From Pollenia angustigena (lineage: Eukaryota > Arthropoda > Insecta > Diptera > Polleniidae): a DNA stretch of 64,000 bases. The position numbers and the translations under genes were made by a program. Below the pieces are notes generated by a model. That model had not been told where the DNA came from and made no database searches. It worked only from the letters and a program-made list of their open reading frames with translations. How positions within the stretch are numbered: position 1 is the stretch's first letter; each line of letters starts with the position of its first letter. Shown piece after piece: positions 1 through 9,905 of the stretch. The stretch covers positions 106,105,802-106,169,801 of the forward strand of contig OV884058.1 in assembly GCA_930367215.1 (NCBI GenBank), written 5' to 3'.

Positions 1-183
1 CAGGAATCGAAACCGCAACCCCCTCACTGATAGCCTATCTCACCATCTAGTCTACTGGCTATCACTGCATATGTGTCCTTCCATTTCAAAACAGCTACAG
101 TTTCGATATTGGTAAATTGGGATATTCGCCCCGACTCATTTCTTTGTCCAAAGGAAATTTTACACTCTATAGATATATTTGCC
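1..183. other. Unassigned flank
   Basis: No coding or repeat signal recognised. It forms the left flank of the LINE insertion starting near 191; the last bases are one copy of its probable target-site duplication. Confidence 0.4.
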
Positions 184-2816
184 ATATTTGTAAAAATGAA
201 TTAGAATACTTTCTTAAAAATAAACAAATTGATGTCATGATGATTTCTGAAACTCATTTGACCTCAAGAAGTACGTTTAAAATAAATGGTTATATACTAT
301 ATGATACCAAGGACCCTCGAGATAGAGCTTGTGGAAGTTCCGCCATTTTAATAAAGGCCCGAGTCAAACACTACCTAATGTGTGATCATCGTGAAGATTA
401 TCTCCAGGCAACGAACATTTGCGTTGAGGAATTAAATAGAAACCTAATAATTTCATCGTTATACTCCCCGCCTAGATTTTCAATATCGGAGGACCAATAT
501 TGTAAATATTTTAAATCATTAGGACCGTGTTTCCTAGCCGCTGGCGATTATAACGCTAAACATACCCTCTGGGGGTCGCGACTTATAACACCAAAGGGTC
601 GTGTTTTATTTAACATAATTTCTAAAATGGATTTAAATGTGGTAGCGAGCGGACAACCAACATATTGGCCCACTGATCTTCAAAAAATTCCAGATGTCAT
701 AGATTTCGGCGTGGTTAAAAACATTCCCATAGAAACGATTCAAGTTGAAGCCTCCCTAGATTTATCTTCCGACCACACACCTACAATTGTTACTATAATG
801 AACCCCAATAGAATTGTTCCTCCGACGACAGCTACGCAAATTAATTGGTTGAAATATAAAAAATATCTCAGTACCCATTGCACAGAAAATATTCCGCTCA
901 GTACACCGGATTATGTAGATCGCTCTATTGACAATTTTGACAGTTTTCTGAAACTAGCTGTTCAACATTCCAATATTGCCCCCAAAAAAACAAAAACTAT
1001 TAAAATATATTCCACAGATGTCGAGCATCTTTTGTCTGAAAAAAGGAGGGCTCGAAGAGAGTGGCAATTGCACAGATCCCCTCAACTTAAGAACTTACTT
1101 AAAGAGTGTACAAAAAGACTAAGAAAGTTACTGCAGACTAAGAAAACGGCTTCTCTGGAAAAATATCTTAAGGAACTTGATGCAACCCCACAATCAGACT
1201 ACTCATTATGGCGTGCAGCTAGAAATCTCAAAAGGCCAGTTGTCTCTAAACCACCATTAAGAAACTTGAATGGAAGTTGGGCAAGAAATGATGTTGAAAA
1301 AGGAAATCTGTTTGTCAATCATTTAAAAAACGTATTTACCCCAAATATATCTCACGATATTGCGGTCGAGTTACCACCTGTTGCTGCTAGAGCAGCTGTT
1401 CCGCTAAGATTTGAGATAAGAGAAATCGAAAAGGTTATTTGTGATTTAAACCCCAAGAAGGCACCTGGGTTTGACAAGATCAGCAACAAAATGCTTTTGG
1501 AGCTACCCAGCATAGCAAAGAAAATTATTCTTTTAATTTTTAATGCTATTTTACGCCTTGAATACTATCCTCAAAAGTGGAAGGTCTCCTTAGTCACCAT
1601 GATACCTAAACCTGGAAAGGATCACACAAAAGTTGAGTCATATAGGCCTATAAGCTTACTTTCTAATATATCAAAGCTGTTAGCGTCAAAATTAACCCCA
1701 ATTTTAAATGATAATAGATGTATTCCTAACCACCAATTCGGCTTTAGAAGAGAACACAGCACAATTGAGCAAACCCATCGTATAGTAAACGCAATAAGAA
1801 AAGCCTTTGAAGAAAAAAAATATTGTTCCGCTCTCTTCATCGATGTTTCTCAAGCTTTCGATAAAGTCTGGCATGAAGGCTTATTACATAAATTGAAGCT
1901 AAACTTACCAGTAAACATACACAAGCTGTTAGAAAGCTACTTAGTCGGTCGAAAGTTTATTATTAAAGAAGGTGATTATTTAAGCTCTCCTCAGCAAATT
2001 GACGCTGGTGTCCCTCAGGGAAGCATCCTGGGCCCACTTTTATACTTAATATATACCTCGGATATGCCAACAAACAACTACACACAAACTTCAACATTTG
2101 CTGATGATACAGCTTTTTTGAGCGTGCACGAAAACCGTCAAGAAGCATCTCGATACCTACAGGATCATATATTTCAACTCGAACTATGGTTAAAGCAATG
2201 GAGGATAGAGGTCAATGAGCAAAAATGCGTACATATAACATTCACCTTGCGTCGGGAATCATGCCCCCCTATTAAAATCAATAATCAAATAATACCTCAA
2301 AATTCGCATGTAAAATACCTCGGTATTCATCTAGATCGCCGTTTAACGTGGAAAAGCCATATAGAGGCAAAATTAACTCAAATGAAACTAAAAGCCATCC
2401 AAATTCATTGGCTTATTGGAAGAAACTCTGTCCTTAGTCTCGACTGCAAACTTCTTCTTTACAACTCTATCTTAAAGCCAATCTGGTGCTATGGTATTCA
2501 GTTATGGGGCACTGCCTCGGCCTCTAATATCGAAAAAATTCAAAGGCGCCAAAATAAACTACTTCGAATAATCACAGCTGCCCCTTGGTATGTTAAAAAC
2601 TCAAATATTCACAAGGATCTCAATGTTCCATTAGTTAAAACTATGATTACGAAATATGCAGTAAAATACTTAAAAAGGCTCGAATTGCACCCGAACCCAC
2701 TAGCACGAAATATTTTAAATGATAGCGGCCACACTCGCTTAAGAAGAAGAGACACTGCGGCACTTGTCCAATTAGATGAGCGAAACACCTATAAAAGTGA
2801 ACAGAACCCGCGATGA
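117..2816 (+). CDS. LINE ORF2 polyprotein: AP endonuclease + reverse transcriptase
   Basis: Open frame of 899 residues. About the first 25 residues are flanking DNA; the LINE part begins at the KNELEYFLKNKQ stretch. The endonuclease domain covers roughly residues 25-230 (GDYNAKHT near 140, SSDHTP near 220) but lacks its first catalytic strand, which copy 2 has as ICFWNANG. Reverse transcriptase spans roughly 430-720: KKAPGFDKIS near 445, the YRPISLLSN motif near 510, AGVPQGSILGPLL near 630 and catalytic FADD at 661-664. Relative to copy 2 there is a 12-bp in-frame deletion (residues FEKL) near residue 519, and an indel near 2785 changes the C-terminus and adds about ten residues. The natural start codon is absent, so this is a dead copy although the frame is open. 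Confidence 0.87.
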   Translation: MGYSPRLISLSKGNFTLYRYICHICKNELEYFLKNKQIDVMMISETHLTSRSTFKINGYILYDTKDPRDRACGSSAILIKARVKHYLMCDHREDYLQATNICVEELNRNLIISSLYSPPRFSISEDQYCKYFKSLGPCFLAAGDYNAKHTLWGSRLITPKGRVLFNIISKMDLNVVASGQPTYWPTDLQKIPDVIDFGVVKNIPIETIQVEASLDLSSDHTPTIVTIMNPNRIVPPTTATQINWLKYKKYLSTHCTENIPLSTPDYVDRSIDNFDSFLKLAVQHSNIAPKKTKTIKIYSTDVEHLLSEKRRARREWQLHRSPQLKNLLKECTKRLRKLLQTKKTASLEKYLKELDATPQSDYSLWRAARNLKRPVVSKPPLRNLNGSWARNDVEKGNLFVNHLKNVFTPNISHDIAVELPPVAARAAVPLRFEIREIEKVICDLNPKKAPGFDKISNKMLLELPSIAKKIILLIFNAILRLEYYPQKWKVSLVTMIPKPGKDHTKVESYRPISLLSNISKLLASKLTPILNDNRCIPNHQFGFRREHSTIEQTHRIVNAIRKAFEEKKYCSALFIDVSQAFDKVWHEGLLHKLKLNLPVNIHKLLESYLVGRKFIIKEGDYLSSPQQIDAGVPQGSILGPLLYLIYTSDMPTNNYTQTSTFADDTAFLSVHENRQEASRYLQDHIFQLELWLKQWRIEVNEQKCVHITFTLRRESCPPIKINNQIIPQNSHVKYLGIHLDRRLTWKSHIEAKLTQMKLKAIQIHWLIGRNSVLSLDCKLLLYNSILKPIWCYGIQLWGTASASNIEKIQRRQNKLLRIITAAPWYVKNSNIHKDLNVPLVKTMITKYAVKYLKRLELHPNPLARNILNDSGHTRLRRRDTAALVQLDERNTYKSEQNPR

Positions 2817-2952
2817 ACAAAATTTTTGTCTGGCACTGGCAGGACAAAAAAATAATATTAGGTTAAGATTTGATTAATTATTGTTAGTTCATATTTAATA
2901 TATGAAGATTCAATAAATAAATAATGAAGAAAAAAAAAAAAAAAAAAAAAAA
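191..2952 (+). mobile_element. Jockey-like LINE, 5'-truncated (copy 1)
   Basis: From 191 onward the sequence is nearly identical to the longer copy at 11463-14232; left of 191 the two are unrelated, so this copy lost ORF1 and the start of the endonuclease. It ends in a poly(A) run at about 2931-2952. The 8-mer ATATTTGT lies directly before the element (184-191) and directly after the tail (2952-2959), as expected of target-primed reverse transcription. The clade call rests on the endonuclease plus reverse transcriptase layout and on the zinc-knuckle ORF1 of the second copy. Confidence 0.88.
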
Positions 2953-2959
2953 TATTTGT

Positions 2960-4535
2960 ACCTGTGGCTAGCAACCCATCTGGTGTAATGCTTCTAACAG
3001 TGATATTTGTGTAAAAAGTCAGTCCGAAATATATATTAATGGATATAAACGGTCCAGGACCAAGACCACAATCTTTAATCTACAACATTTTAAAGTTCAC
3101 TACAACACCTCTAGAAGTAGCTCAGATAAGATTTCTCAACCCAACGGGTTGTGGTTTGGCGTAATTACTTAAACTACAAGACATCTTCCCGTAAAAAAGA
3201 TCATCTGCTCATCAATTAGGGCCCCTATTACGGCTAACAACTCAACTGAGTTTCTTAATTTTGTATTATGGTTTACAATTTTGCTATATTGCGGTGAACT
3301 GAGTTGAGTTGTAAACCGTAATAGGGGTAAGTAATTCGTGATTTCTGTTGCCAATTCATTTTTTGGTTGAACTCTCTAAAACTTATTTGTCGAGTATGGT
3401 GTGAAGTTATCTTCCAAATGTGTATTTGGATGTAGCTGTAAGAACTTGTCGCGGGACATGGAGTTATAAACGGAAGTAATTTTGCTTCCACTCGCCCAGT
3501 ACATTCTTATCGCACGGTAAAACTGAGACACACCATCATGATCGCGCACCATTCAAATCTTTTTATATCTGCTGGTACGTAACGCACTTTCTGACCATGT
3601 TTACTCAACACATACATACCCTTTAGTTTGATTCACAACTTCCTCGGTGTACAAGGGATCCATGTTTCATTAGCAACATTATCATCAACCTCATCTGCCT
3701 GAACATCATAATTTCCCTGTAAAATTATTAGATAGCACAAACGTGAGCATAAAACAAAATGTCATGTAGTGTCTGATCAACACAATTGTGCTATCTGTAT
3801 TTTCTTTAGCGCTGACTCCTTGTTACTATGCACAATCTCAACACTTACGAGCCTAATTGTTCCAAAAACTCATTTTACAGTTACCACTACTAAGACTAAA
3901 AATGTATTTCAATACATATTACTTTACAAAAACAATTTACTTGTGGACGCATGTTTACACTTGTGGAAAGATACAATCAAACTTAAGCTGATGGTTAGTT
4001 TTTTTCTTTTTATGTTTTTTAAACAGAAACAAGAACTCACAATCATTGCTTGCCGGTTAATAGACAAAAAATTATTATTCCATGTAATTTGAGGCAAACA
4101 AAGGCAGATCGCACAATCGATTCAGCTAGGTCTGAAAGGGTTAAAGTAATTTGATGAAGTTTTGTAACAGGGTATATAAAATAATGTAACGTAAAATTAT
4201 CAAAAAACTTAAATTGCATTAAATAACTCATCAAAAAAAGGTATATGGATTGGCTTTTTTACAAAACACCACCAGTAATTAAATGATATATAATTAAAAA
4301 TAGTTTTAAAAACAGTTTATTAATGCAAATATTTATATATTGGATAGTTTTAAAACTTTACTTTTTAAATTTGGAGTGGCAGAATCTCTGTTGAAAAATT
4401 TTAAAACGAAATAAATCCGCACTCTAATAAAAAAATGTATAAAATCTTTGTGATTTATGTTATTACAGCATTTAAATTTTGTGAAAGTTTTTCATATACA
4501 ATTTTTGTTAAAAAAATTTTTTATTACACACATTA
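2960..4535. other. Intergenic, no gene recognised
   Basis: AT-rich DNA with only short frames lacking recognisable motifs. The one structure seen is the hairpin MITE at 3222-3327. Confidence 0.5.
3222..3327. mobile_element. Short hairpin MITE
   Basis: Inverted repeat: CCCCTATTACGG at the left end and its reverse complement CCGTAATAGGGG at the right, with pairing continuing inward over a segment like ACAACTCAACT. Length is about 106 bp. No clear target-site duplication. A related but degraded segment appears near 55310-55365. Confidence 0.5.
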
Positions 4536-4539
4536 TTAA

Positions 4540-5110
4540 ATAAACTTAGGAATGCTTCACTTAATTACTTGACGTATTCCTGGAAATCTTCAGGAGGTTT
4601 AACTAATGTGTTTCTTTTTAATTCCTTTTCATAACAAAAACAATACTTGTCATAAAAGGTTATATCGTTAAATTTTGGCAAATCATTTAAAATTGTTTAA
4701 TTGCATTTTGTATAATTTTTTATAAAGTTAACCACACACGTATGTTTCCGCCATTGTTTTCCAAAAATATCTTTTCTTCTGAATTTTCTACATCATTCAA
4801 ATCATGTGAAAAACCTTCTGTATGTATATTTTGGATTAAATCTAAATGTTGTTCAATGTTAAAGTTCAGTACAGCTTCTTCTAGTAATAACTCGGGAGTT
4901 GAGTTAGGTGTATCATAATTAGAAATTTCATTTTCATTATATATTTCGCAATTGCCTTTTGCGACAACGTTTACAAAATTTAACCCCCACCGTTTTTGGA
5001 AAAGACTACAGAATATTGTGCGACATTTCCTGCTCCACGTCGTATGTGCCCGAAAAAGTGTTCTAAACTGTCTTGTGTTAATGAATAAATATTCACGATA
5101 TTACCCTATT
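4540..5110 (-). pseudogene. P-element/THAP9-like transposase C-terminal fragment
   Basis: Read on the minus strand from about 5105 down, the translation contains LTQDSLEHFFGHIRRGAGN, matching the conserved segment of P-element/THAP9 transposases (typically SQDHLE-FFG-IRS-GG). After a frameshift near 4985 a second stretch follows (PNSTPELLLEEAVLNF), and after another shift a cysteine-containing stretch (DKYCFCYEKELKRN) resembling the family's C-terminal tail. Several frameshifts and stops make it non-functional. The RNase-H-like core and THAP domain were not found, and no terminal repeats were identified. The call rests on the motif alone. Confidence 0.55.
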
Positions 5111-5275
5111 GAATATTTGCAAATATTTATATGCATATGTATTTTAATTTTAAAATTTTCAAGTATTATTTTCTGTTAATGATTTATTTGGTTTCGACAT
5201 TGAGGTAAAAAAAGGTGATAAAATGTATTCTTAAAGATGATATTAAAGGTAGCAAATTTTTTTTTACAGTACATT

Positions 5276-6374
5276 TTTATACCCTCCACCACCATTAGTT
5301 GTGAAGAGGGTATATTAAGTTTGTCATTCCGTGTGAAACTTTTTGATTATTCATCTCAGACCCCATAAAGTATATATATTCTGGGTCCTTGAGTAATTCT
5401 AAGTCGATTTAGCCATGTCCGTCTGTCTGTCCGTCTGTTGAAAACACGCTCACTTTCGAACAACTCAAAAGAAATGAACAAACTTGGTGCCAAATTGCTT
5501 GTAGTTATCCTAAGCAGTTTGGGATTGAAACCCAGCACAATTGGTTCAGTAGGACCAGAGCTATGAATCAAAATGTGGAACCACCACCTAAAAAAATTGA
5601 TAATTTTGTTTAAAAAAATAACAGAAATGCTGGAACAAGGCACGGAATAAGATAAGATTTTGCAAAAATTTGTTTTATTTGACTGGAAATCACGCTGTTA
5701 AATTTCGTGAAGATCCGTCCATAATTTACCCTAAGCCCCATATAAACACTACTCCCGGAAAACAGTTTAGTACGCCTAAAACCGTAAAAAATAATGCTAG
5801 CGTGACAAAATTTGGTACGTCGCAGTTTATTAGGATTAGAAATAACACTGTGAAATTTCGTGACGATCGGTCCATAATTTACCTTAGGCCCCATATAAAC
5901 CCTACTACCGGAAAACAGTTTAGTACGCCTAAAACCGTAAAAAATAATGCAATCATTACAAATTTTGGCTTGTCACAATTTTATAGGACTATAAATGATA
6001 CTGTGAAATTTCGTGAATATCGGTACATAATTTACCCTACGCCCCACAGAAACCCCTCTCCCGGAAAACAGTTTAGTACACCTAAAACCATTATTAATAA
6101 TGCTATCATAACAGAAATTGGTACGTCACAGTTTTAAAGGACTAGAAATGACGCTGTGAAATTTCGTGATGATCGGTCCATAATTTACCCTAGGCCCCAT
6201 ATAAACCCTACTACCGGAAAACAGTTTAGTCGCATAAAACCATAATTAATAACAAATCGTCACAGTTTAAGATAATAATAACATCATACAGATATTAGTC
6301 CTTAAACATTCGAACTGTCGGTGGAGGGTATCAAAGATTCGGCACAGCCGAATATAGCACTCTAACTTGTTTTA
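5276..6374 (+). mobile_element. DINE-1/INE-1-like element, family A (copy 1)
   Basis: Begins TTATACCCTCCACC and ends with GGTGGAGGGTATC, a hairpin of the type TTCGGCACAGCCGAA, then TATAGCACTCTAACTTGTTT. This is the end structure of Drosophila INE-1 elements. Near the start lie CAGACCCCATAAAGTATATA and ATGTCCGTCTGTCTGTCC, also typical of that group. The interior has about three diverged tandem units of roughly 165 bp (GAAATTTCGTG...ATAATTTACCC...GGAAAACAGTTTAGTA). Frames in these units are not coding genes. Confidence 0.8.
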
Positions 6375-6663
6375 AAATAATATTAACTTTAAAATGATTT
6401 TTGTATACATGATACATTAAAATACGGTTTACTGTTAAATTTCTACGTTTTATATAAATCATATGCATATATGTACGTACATATTTCAAACTTAATCAAT
6501 GCGATTTGAAAATATTTTTGTAAAAAAAAGTACTTAATAAAATAAATAAAATTTTAACATATTTCATGAAACCCTGTATGTCTGGTGAAAAATAAAAATG
6601 TATCAATACATATACATTTTTTTCACTAACACATATTTGAGTTATGTACTACTAGGTACCTGA

Positions 6664-7334
6664 CCCTGCTAGCATTTGGAAGATTGTTTTTAAAAAAATC
6701 AGAGTAATGAGTCTTTTTCGAGTACTTTTGGTGATCAAAAACTGATTAATCAGCTACAAGCTTAAACATAGACTCGAAAATGACTCACGCTGATGATTCT
6801 AAAGTGTTTAATTTAAAATGCAATAACAAATCGTATTAAAACCGTAAATGGATCATCTTGGTGCTTAAAACGTGAGTACTTCATCCGTTATTCATTATCA
6901 AATTTTGCGCAGCTAGAAGGTTGTAAACTGTTTGATCACAAACTGATTATGCATGCGTTCGAAAAGTTATTACTTTTTTTTGTTATTTATGATCATATTT
7001 TGCGCAGATGGATAATTAAAAAGTGTTTGTTATTTTTTTTGAATAGCAATCTCCAACGAATCATCCAGGTGCTTAAAATGAGTATTTCAAACGTAATTTA
7101 TAATCAAATTTTACGCACCTAGAAGATTGAAAACTGCTTGGATATTTAAAATGTACTTGTTAAGTTTTAACAGGAAATTTTTTTGTTTATTGTATAGTAA
7201 ATGTCTAAAAATGAAATTTTTCATCATTCATAAAATTTTCACCGGAGTTAAGTTGTGTCTTTTAAAATTGTAACTTAATAAGTGAGTGCATTAAATTGAA
7301 ATTTGAAATTATTAAAAAATTAACTAACTACATA

Positions 7335-7378
<44 letters not shown>

Positions 7379-7470
7379 GTGTAAGTAAGATTTTAAAATT
7401 GTTATTAAATTTGGAAAAAGGCAATGTCAACCAGACAAATAAAAAGGTTGGCTAAAAAAGAAGCTAAGAA
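6664..7470 (+). repeat. Left terminal inverted repeat of the composite element
   Basis: About 0.8 kb matching 19000-19645 in inverted orientation, with gaps. It contains several degenerate copies of a subterminal unit around ATTTTGCGCAGCTAGAAG and TGCTTAAAACG, the (TA)n tract at 7337-7374, and the first codons of the transposase (7424 onward). Such repeats are usual transposase binding sites; that role here is inference. Confidence 0.65.
7337..7374. repeat. (TA)n microsatellite
   Basis: Nineteen TA dinucleotides about 50 bp upstream of the transposase start codon. Confidence 0.95.
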
Positions 7471-8350
7471 TTTAATATCACCAAAAAACCAAAAAATTTA
7501 CTTAGAAAAAGACATACAGAGTGAAATCGTGGAAAGAAACATCCAGGTACATAAAGGATTAAGGAATAATACGATTGAAACCATTTTGGAAAGTGAAAAT
7601 TTATACGATTCAAGTGAAAGCAGTGAAAGTGAAGAAAATGAATGTAATTTGTGTGAAGGATTGGCTAAATGGGCAATTCAATTTCAAGTTAGCTTTGTTG
7701 CACTTAATGCACTTTTATTAATGTTAATTAAGTGCAATATCAAAGTTCCAAGAGACGCTAGAACGCTTTTAAAAACGCCTAGTTCTATTGTTGACAGACG
7801 GTGGATGAAGGCACGTATATTCACTATGGATTAAAAAATGGATTAACCGACTTCTTTGTAAAAAATGATTGGAAGTCATTAAACATAATTTTAGATTTTG
7901 GCATAGATGGACTGCCTCTATTTAAAAGTAGCTCCAAACAAGTTTGGCCCATTTTAGCAAGTGTTGTAGAATCAAGCTATGTTTTTCTCGTTGGTGTATA
8001 TGAGGGAATTTCAAAACCCAATTGCGCAAATGACTTCTTACAAGAATTCATTACAGAACTCATTGTTGTAATGCAAGAAGGATTGATTTTTGCCGATAAA
8101 TTTTTTAATATTAAAGTACGATGTTTTGTTATGGATGCTCCAGCAAAGTCCTTTGTTTTAGGGACCAAGGGGCATAGTGGCTACTTTTGTTGTTGTCGAT
8201 GTACACAAAAAGGACAAATGGTTAAACATCGTCTTACTTTTCCGAATGAAAGCGAGTGTACCCTGACACCTTCAGAAATCGTTTACAACCCGAACATCAT
8301 TTGAGGCAGTCTATTTCACCACTAGAAAAGTTAAACATAAATATTGTGTC
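7424..8350 (+). pseudogene. Transposase, N-terminal and core part (Transposase_21/CMC-like)
   Basis: Starts ATGTCAACC (MSTRQIKRLAKKEAKN), then an acidic serine-rich stretch (SSESSESEENE), then LAKWAIQFQVSFVALNALLL and KVPRDARTLLKTP. A frameshift near 7795-7803 moves the rest to another frame: GTYIHYGLKNGL, then DGLPLFKSSSKQVWPIL, YEGISKPNCAN, CFVMDAPAKSFVLGTKGHSG and CCRCTQKG. These motifs match a transposase-like protein family widespread in insects and other animals that resembles EnSpm/CMC transposases. A second frameshift near 8292 restores HHLRQSISPLEKLNINIVSK, which then runs into the 562-bp repeat array at 8351. The family's following segment (about 50 residues) is missing. Confidence 0.72.
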
Positions 8351-8706
8351 AAAATTAAATTTCATGAACTTAAGCCTAATTAAAAATATTAAAAATTTGG
8401 ATTAAAAATCATAAATAGTTCAACAAAATAACCACAATACTAATTATTGTTAAAGCTAAGGCACGAGCTCTATGTGTACATTTGCCCTTCAAGTTGTGCT
8501 GAAAAAGGTCAACGGAAAGGAAAAAGACAAAATGTAGAAACAAAAAAATGTACTTGGACTTCAAGAAAAATTCTTGACAAAAGTACGAAAAAACAGAAGT
8601 AAGGAAAAAACATGTAAAATCAATTAAAATAGATAATCATTCAAAGCAAATTTCGATCTACCAAATGTTAGAATACAATTTAGCTTAAGGATTGATGTTT
8701 GACTAT

Positions 8707-8830
8707 TGACGTCAGCAGTCGTCGATGGCTGCGAGTGTAAGACGGCAAATCCATCTGAGGAGATTGAGTGGTTGCAATCGAAACATGTCATGGTAACCTG
8801 CCGGCCGGGGTTCGAGCCCCAGCCACGTCA
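8707..8830 (+). other. tRNA-like pol III promoter segment, unit 1
   Basis: Contains GGTTCGAGCCC, close to the B-box consensus GGTTCGANTCC, in a T-arm-like context. The segment is bounded by TGACGT and its complement ACGTCA, which could pair as an acceptor stem. At 124 nt it is longer than a normal tRNA, and the A-box candidate (TGGCTGCGAGTG) is weak. It is more likely the head of a SINE-like repeat than a working tRNA gene. Confidence 0.5.
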
Positions 8831-9267
8831 ATAATGAAAGATTATCAATAAACAATTTTAATTAATTTTCATGTTGTAAAATTCCTTTCTTCATAAAAAA
8901 ACAATTTAATGAAAAATTAAATTTCATGAACTTAAGCCTAATTAAAAATATTAAAAATTTGGATTAAAAATCATAAATAGTTCAACAAAATAACCACAAT
9001 ACTAATTATTGTTAAAGCTAAGGCACGAGCTCTATGTGTACATTTGTCCTTCAAGTTGTGCTGAAAAAGGTCAACGGAAAGGAAAAAGACAAAATGTAGA
9101 AACAAAAAAATGTACTTGGACTTCAAGAAAAATTCTTGACAAAAGTACGAAAAAACAGAAGTAAGGAAAAAACATGTAAAATCATTAAAATAGATTATCA
9201 TTCAAAGCAAATTTCGATCTACCAAATGTTAGAATACAATTTGGTTTAAGGATTGATGTTTGACTAT

Positions 9268-9391
9268 TGACGTCAGCAGTCGTCGATGGCTGCGAGTGTA
9301 AGACGGCAAATCCATCTGAGGAGATTGAGTGGTTGCAATCGAAACATGTCATGGTAACCTGCCGGCCGGGGTTCGAGCCCCAGCCACGTCA
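9268..9391 (+). other. tRNA-like pol III promoter segment, unit 2
   Basis: Second copy of the segment at 8707-8830, with the same B-box-like GGTTCGAGCCC and pairing ends. Apparently unchanged over its 124 nt. Confidence 0.5.
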
Positions 9392-9571
9392 AGAATGAAA
9401 GATTATCAATAAACAATTTTAATTAATTTTCATGTTGTAAAATTCCTTTCTTTATAAAAAAATAATTTAATGAAAAAGTAAATTTCATGAACTTAAGCCT
9501 AATTAAAAATATTAAAAATTTGGATTAAAAATCATAAATAGTTCAACAAAATAACCACAATACTAATTATT

Positions 9572-9703
9572 ATAACAAAGGAGTTTCAGAGAAATCCCCG
9601 GAGCTTAAAATATCTTGAAAGATGGAAGGCAACAGAGCTAAGACAATTCCTACTTTACACAGGCCCTTTTATATTAAAAAATATTTTAAGCTCAGATAGA
9701 TAA
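9572..9703 (+). pseudogene. Transposase, downstream fragment
   Basis: Directly after the repeat array the frame reads [18 protein letters not shown] then [19 protein letters not shown], which matches the segment of the same transposase family that lies about 50 residues after the upstream part ending at 8350. It stops at TAA 9701-9703. The remaining C-terminus is absent, presumably lost or displaced when Jockey copy 2 inserted just downstream. Together with 7424-8350 this shows that the repeat array interrupts one gene and replaced about 150 bp of it. Confidence 0.7.
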
Positions 9704-9706
9704 AGC

Positions 9707-9749
9707 CAAGGATAATTTTAAGAAGTGATTATTCTTAAAATTATCCTTG
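9707..9749. repeat. Perfect 18-bp hairpin
   Basis: CAAGGATAATTTTAAGAA at 9707-9724 and its exact reverse complement at 9732-9749, separated by 7 nt. It lies between the transposase fragment and the start of the Jockey element. No T-tract or other terminator context. Confidence 0.8.
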
Positions 9750-9905
9750 ACTTTAAGAATCCTTTTAGATGTTCATACATGTGTATACATATTCTGAACA
9801 AAAACATTAAAATTTCTTGTTTTTTTTGTTGTTGTTGTAAAATACAATAAATAATAAAAATATTAAAGCAAAGCAAAACGGTGAAAAACTAAAACAACTC
9901 TTTGC

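Larger units (their letters stand above)
8351..9572. repeat. 562-bp tandem repeat, about 2.2 copies
   Basis: The string TTCATGAACTTAAGCC recurs at 8361, 8923 and 9484, giving periods of 562 and 561 bp; the third unit stops after ACAATACTAATTAT. Units 1 and 2 differ by few changes. Each full unit carries a tRNA-like segment. A separate partial copy lies in reverse orientation at about 50420-50570 and shares the same terminus, which marks a real element end. The array sits inside the transposase reading frame. Confidence 0.9.

Noticed and set aside
5670..6137. 155-codon repetitive frame, with a relative at 16137-16577 on the other strand
   Set aside because: Both lie in the internal tandem units of INE-1-like family A; the repeats, not selection, explain the length.
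8707..8830. A functional tRNA gene
   Set aside because: Length and weak A-box do not fit; the segment is repeated within a 562-bp repeat unit, so it is recorded as tRNA-like.
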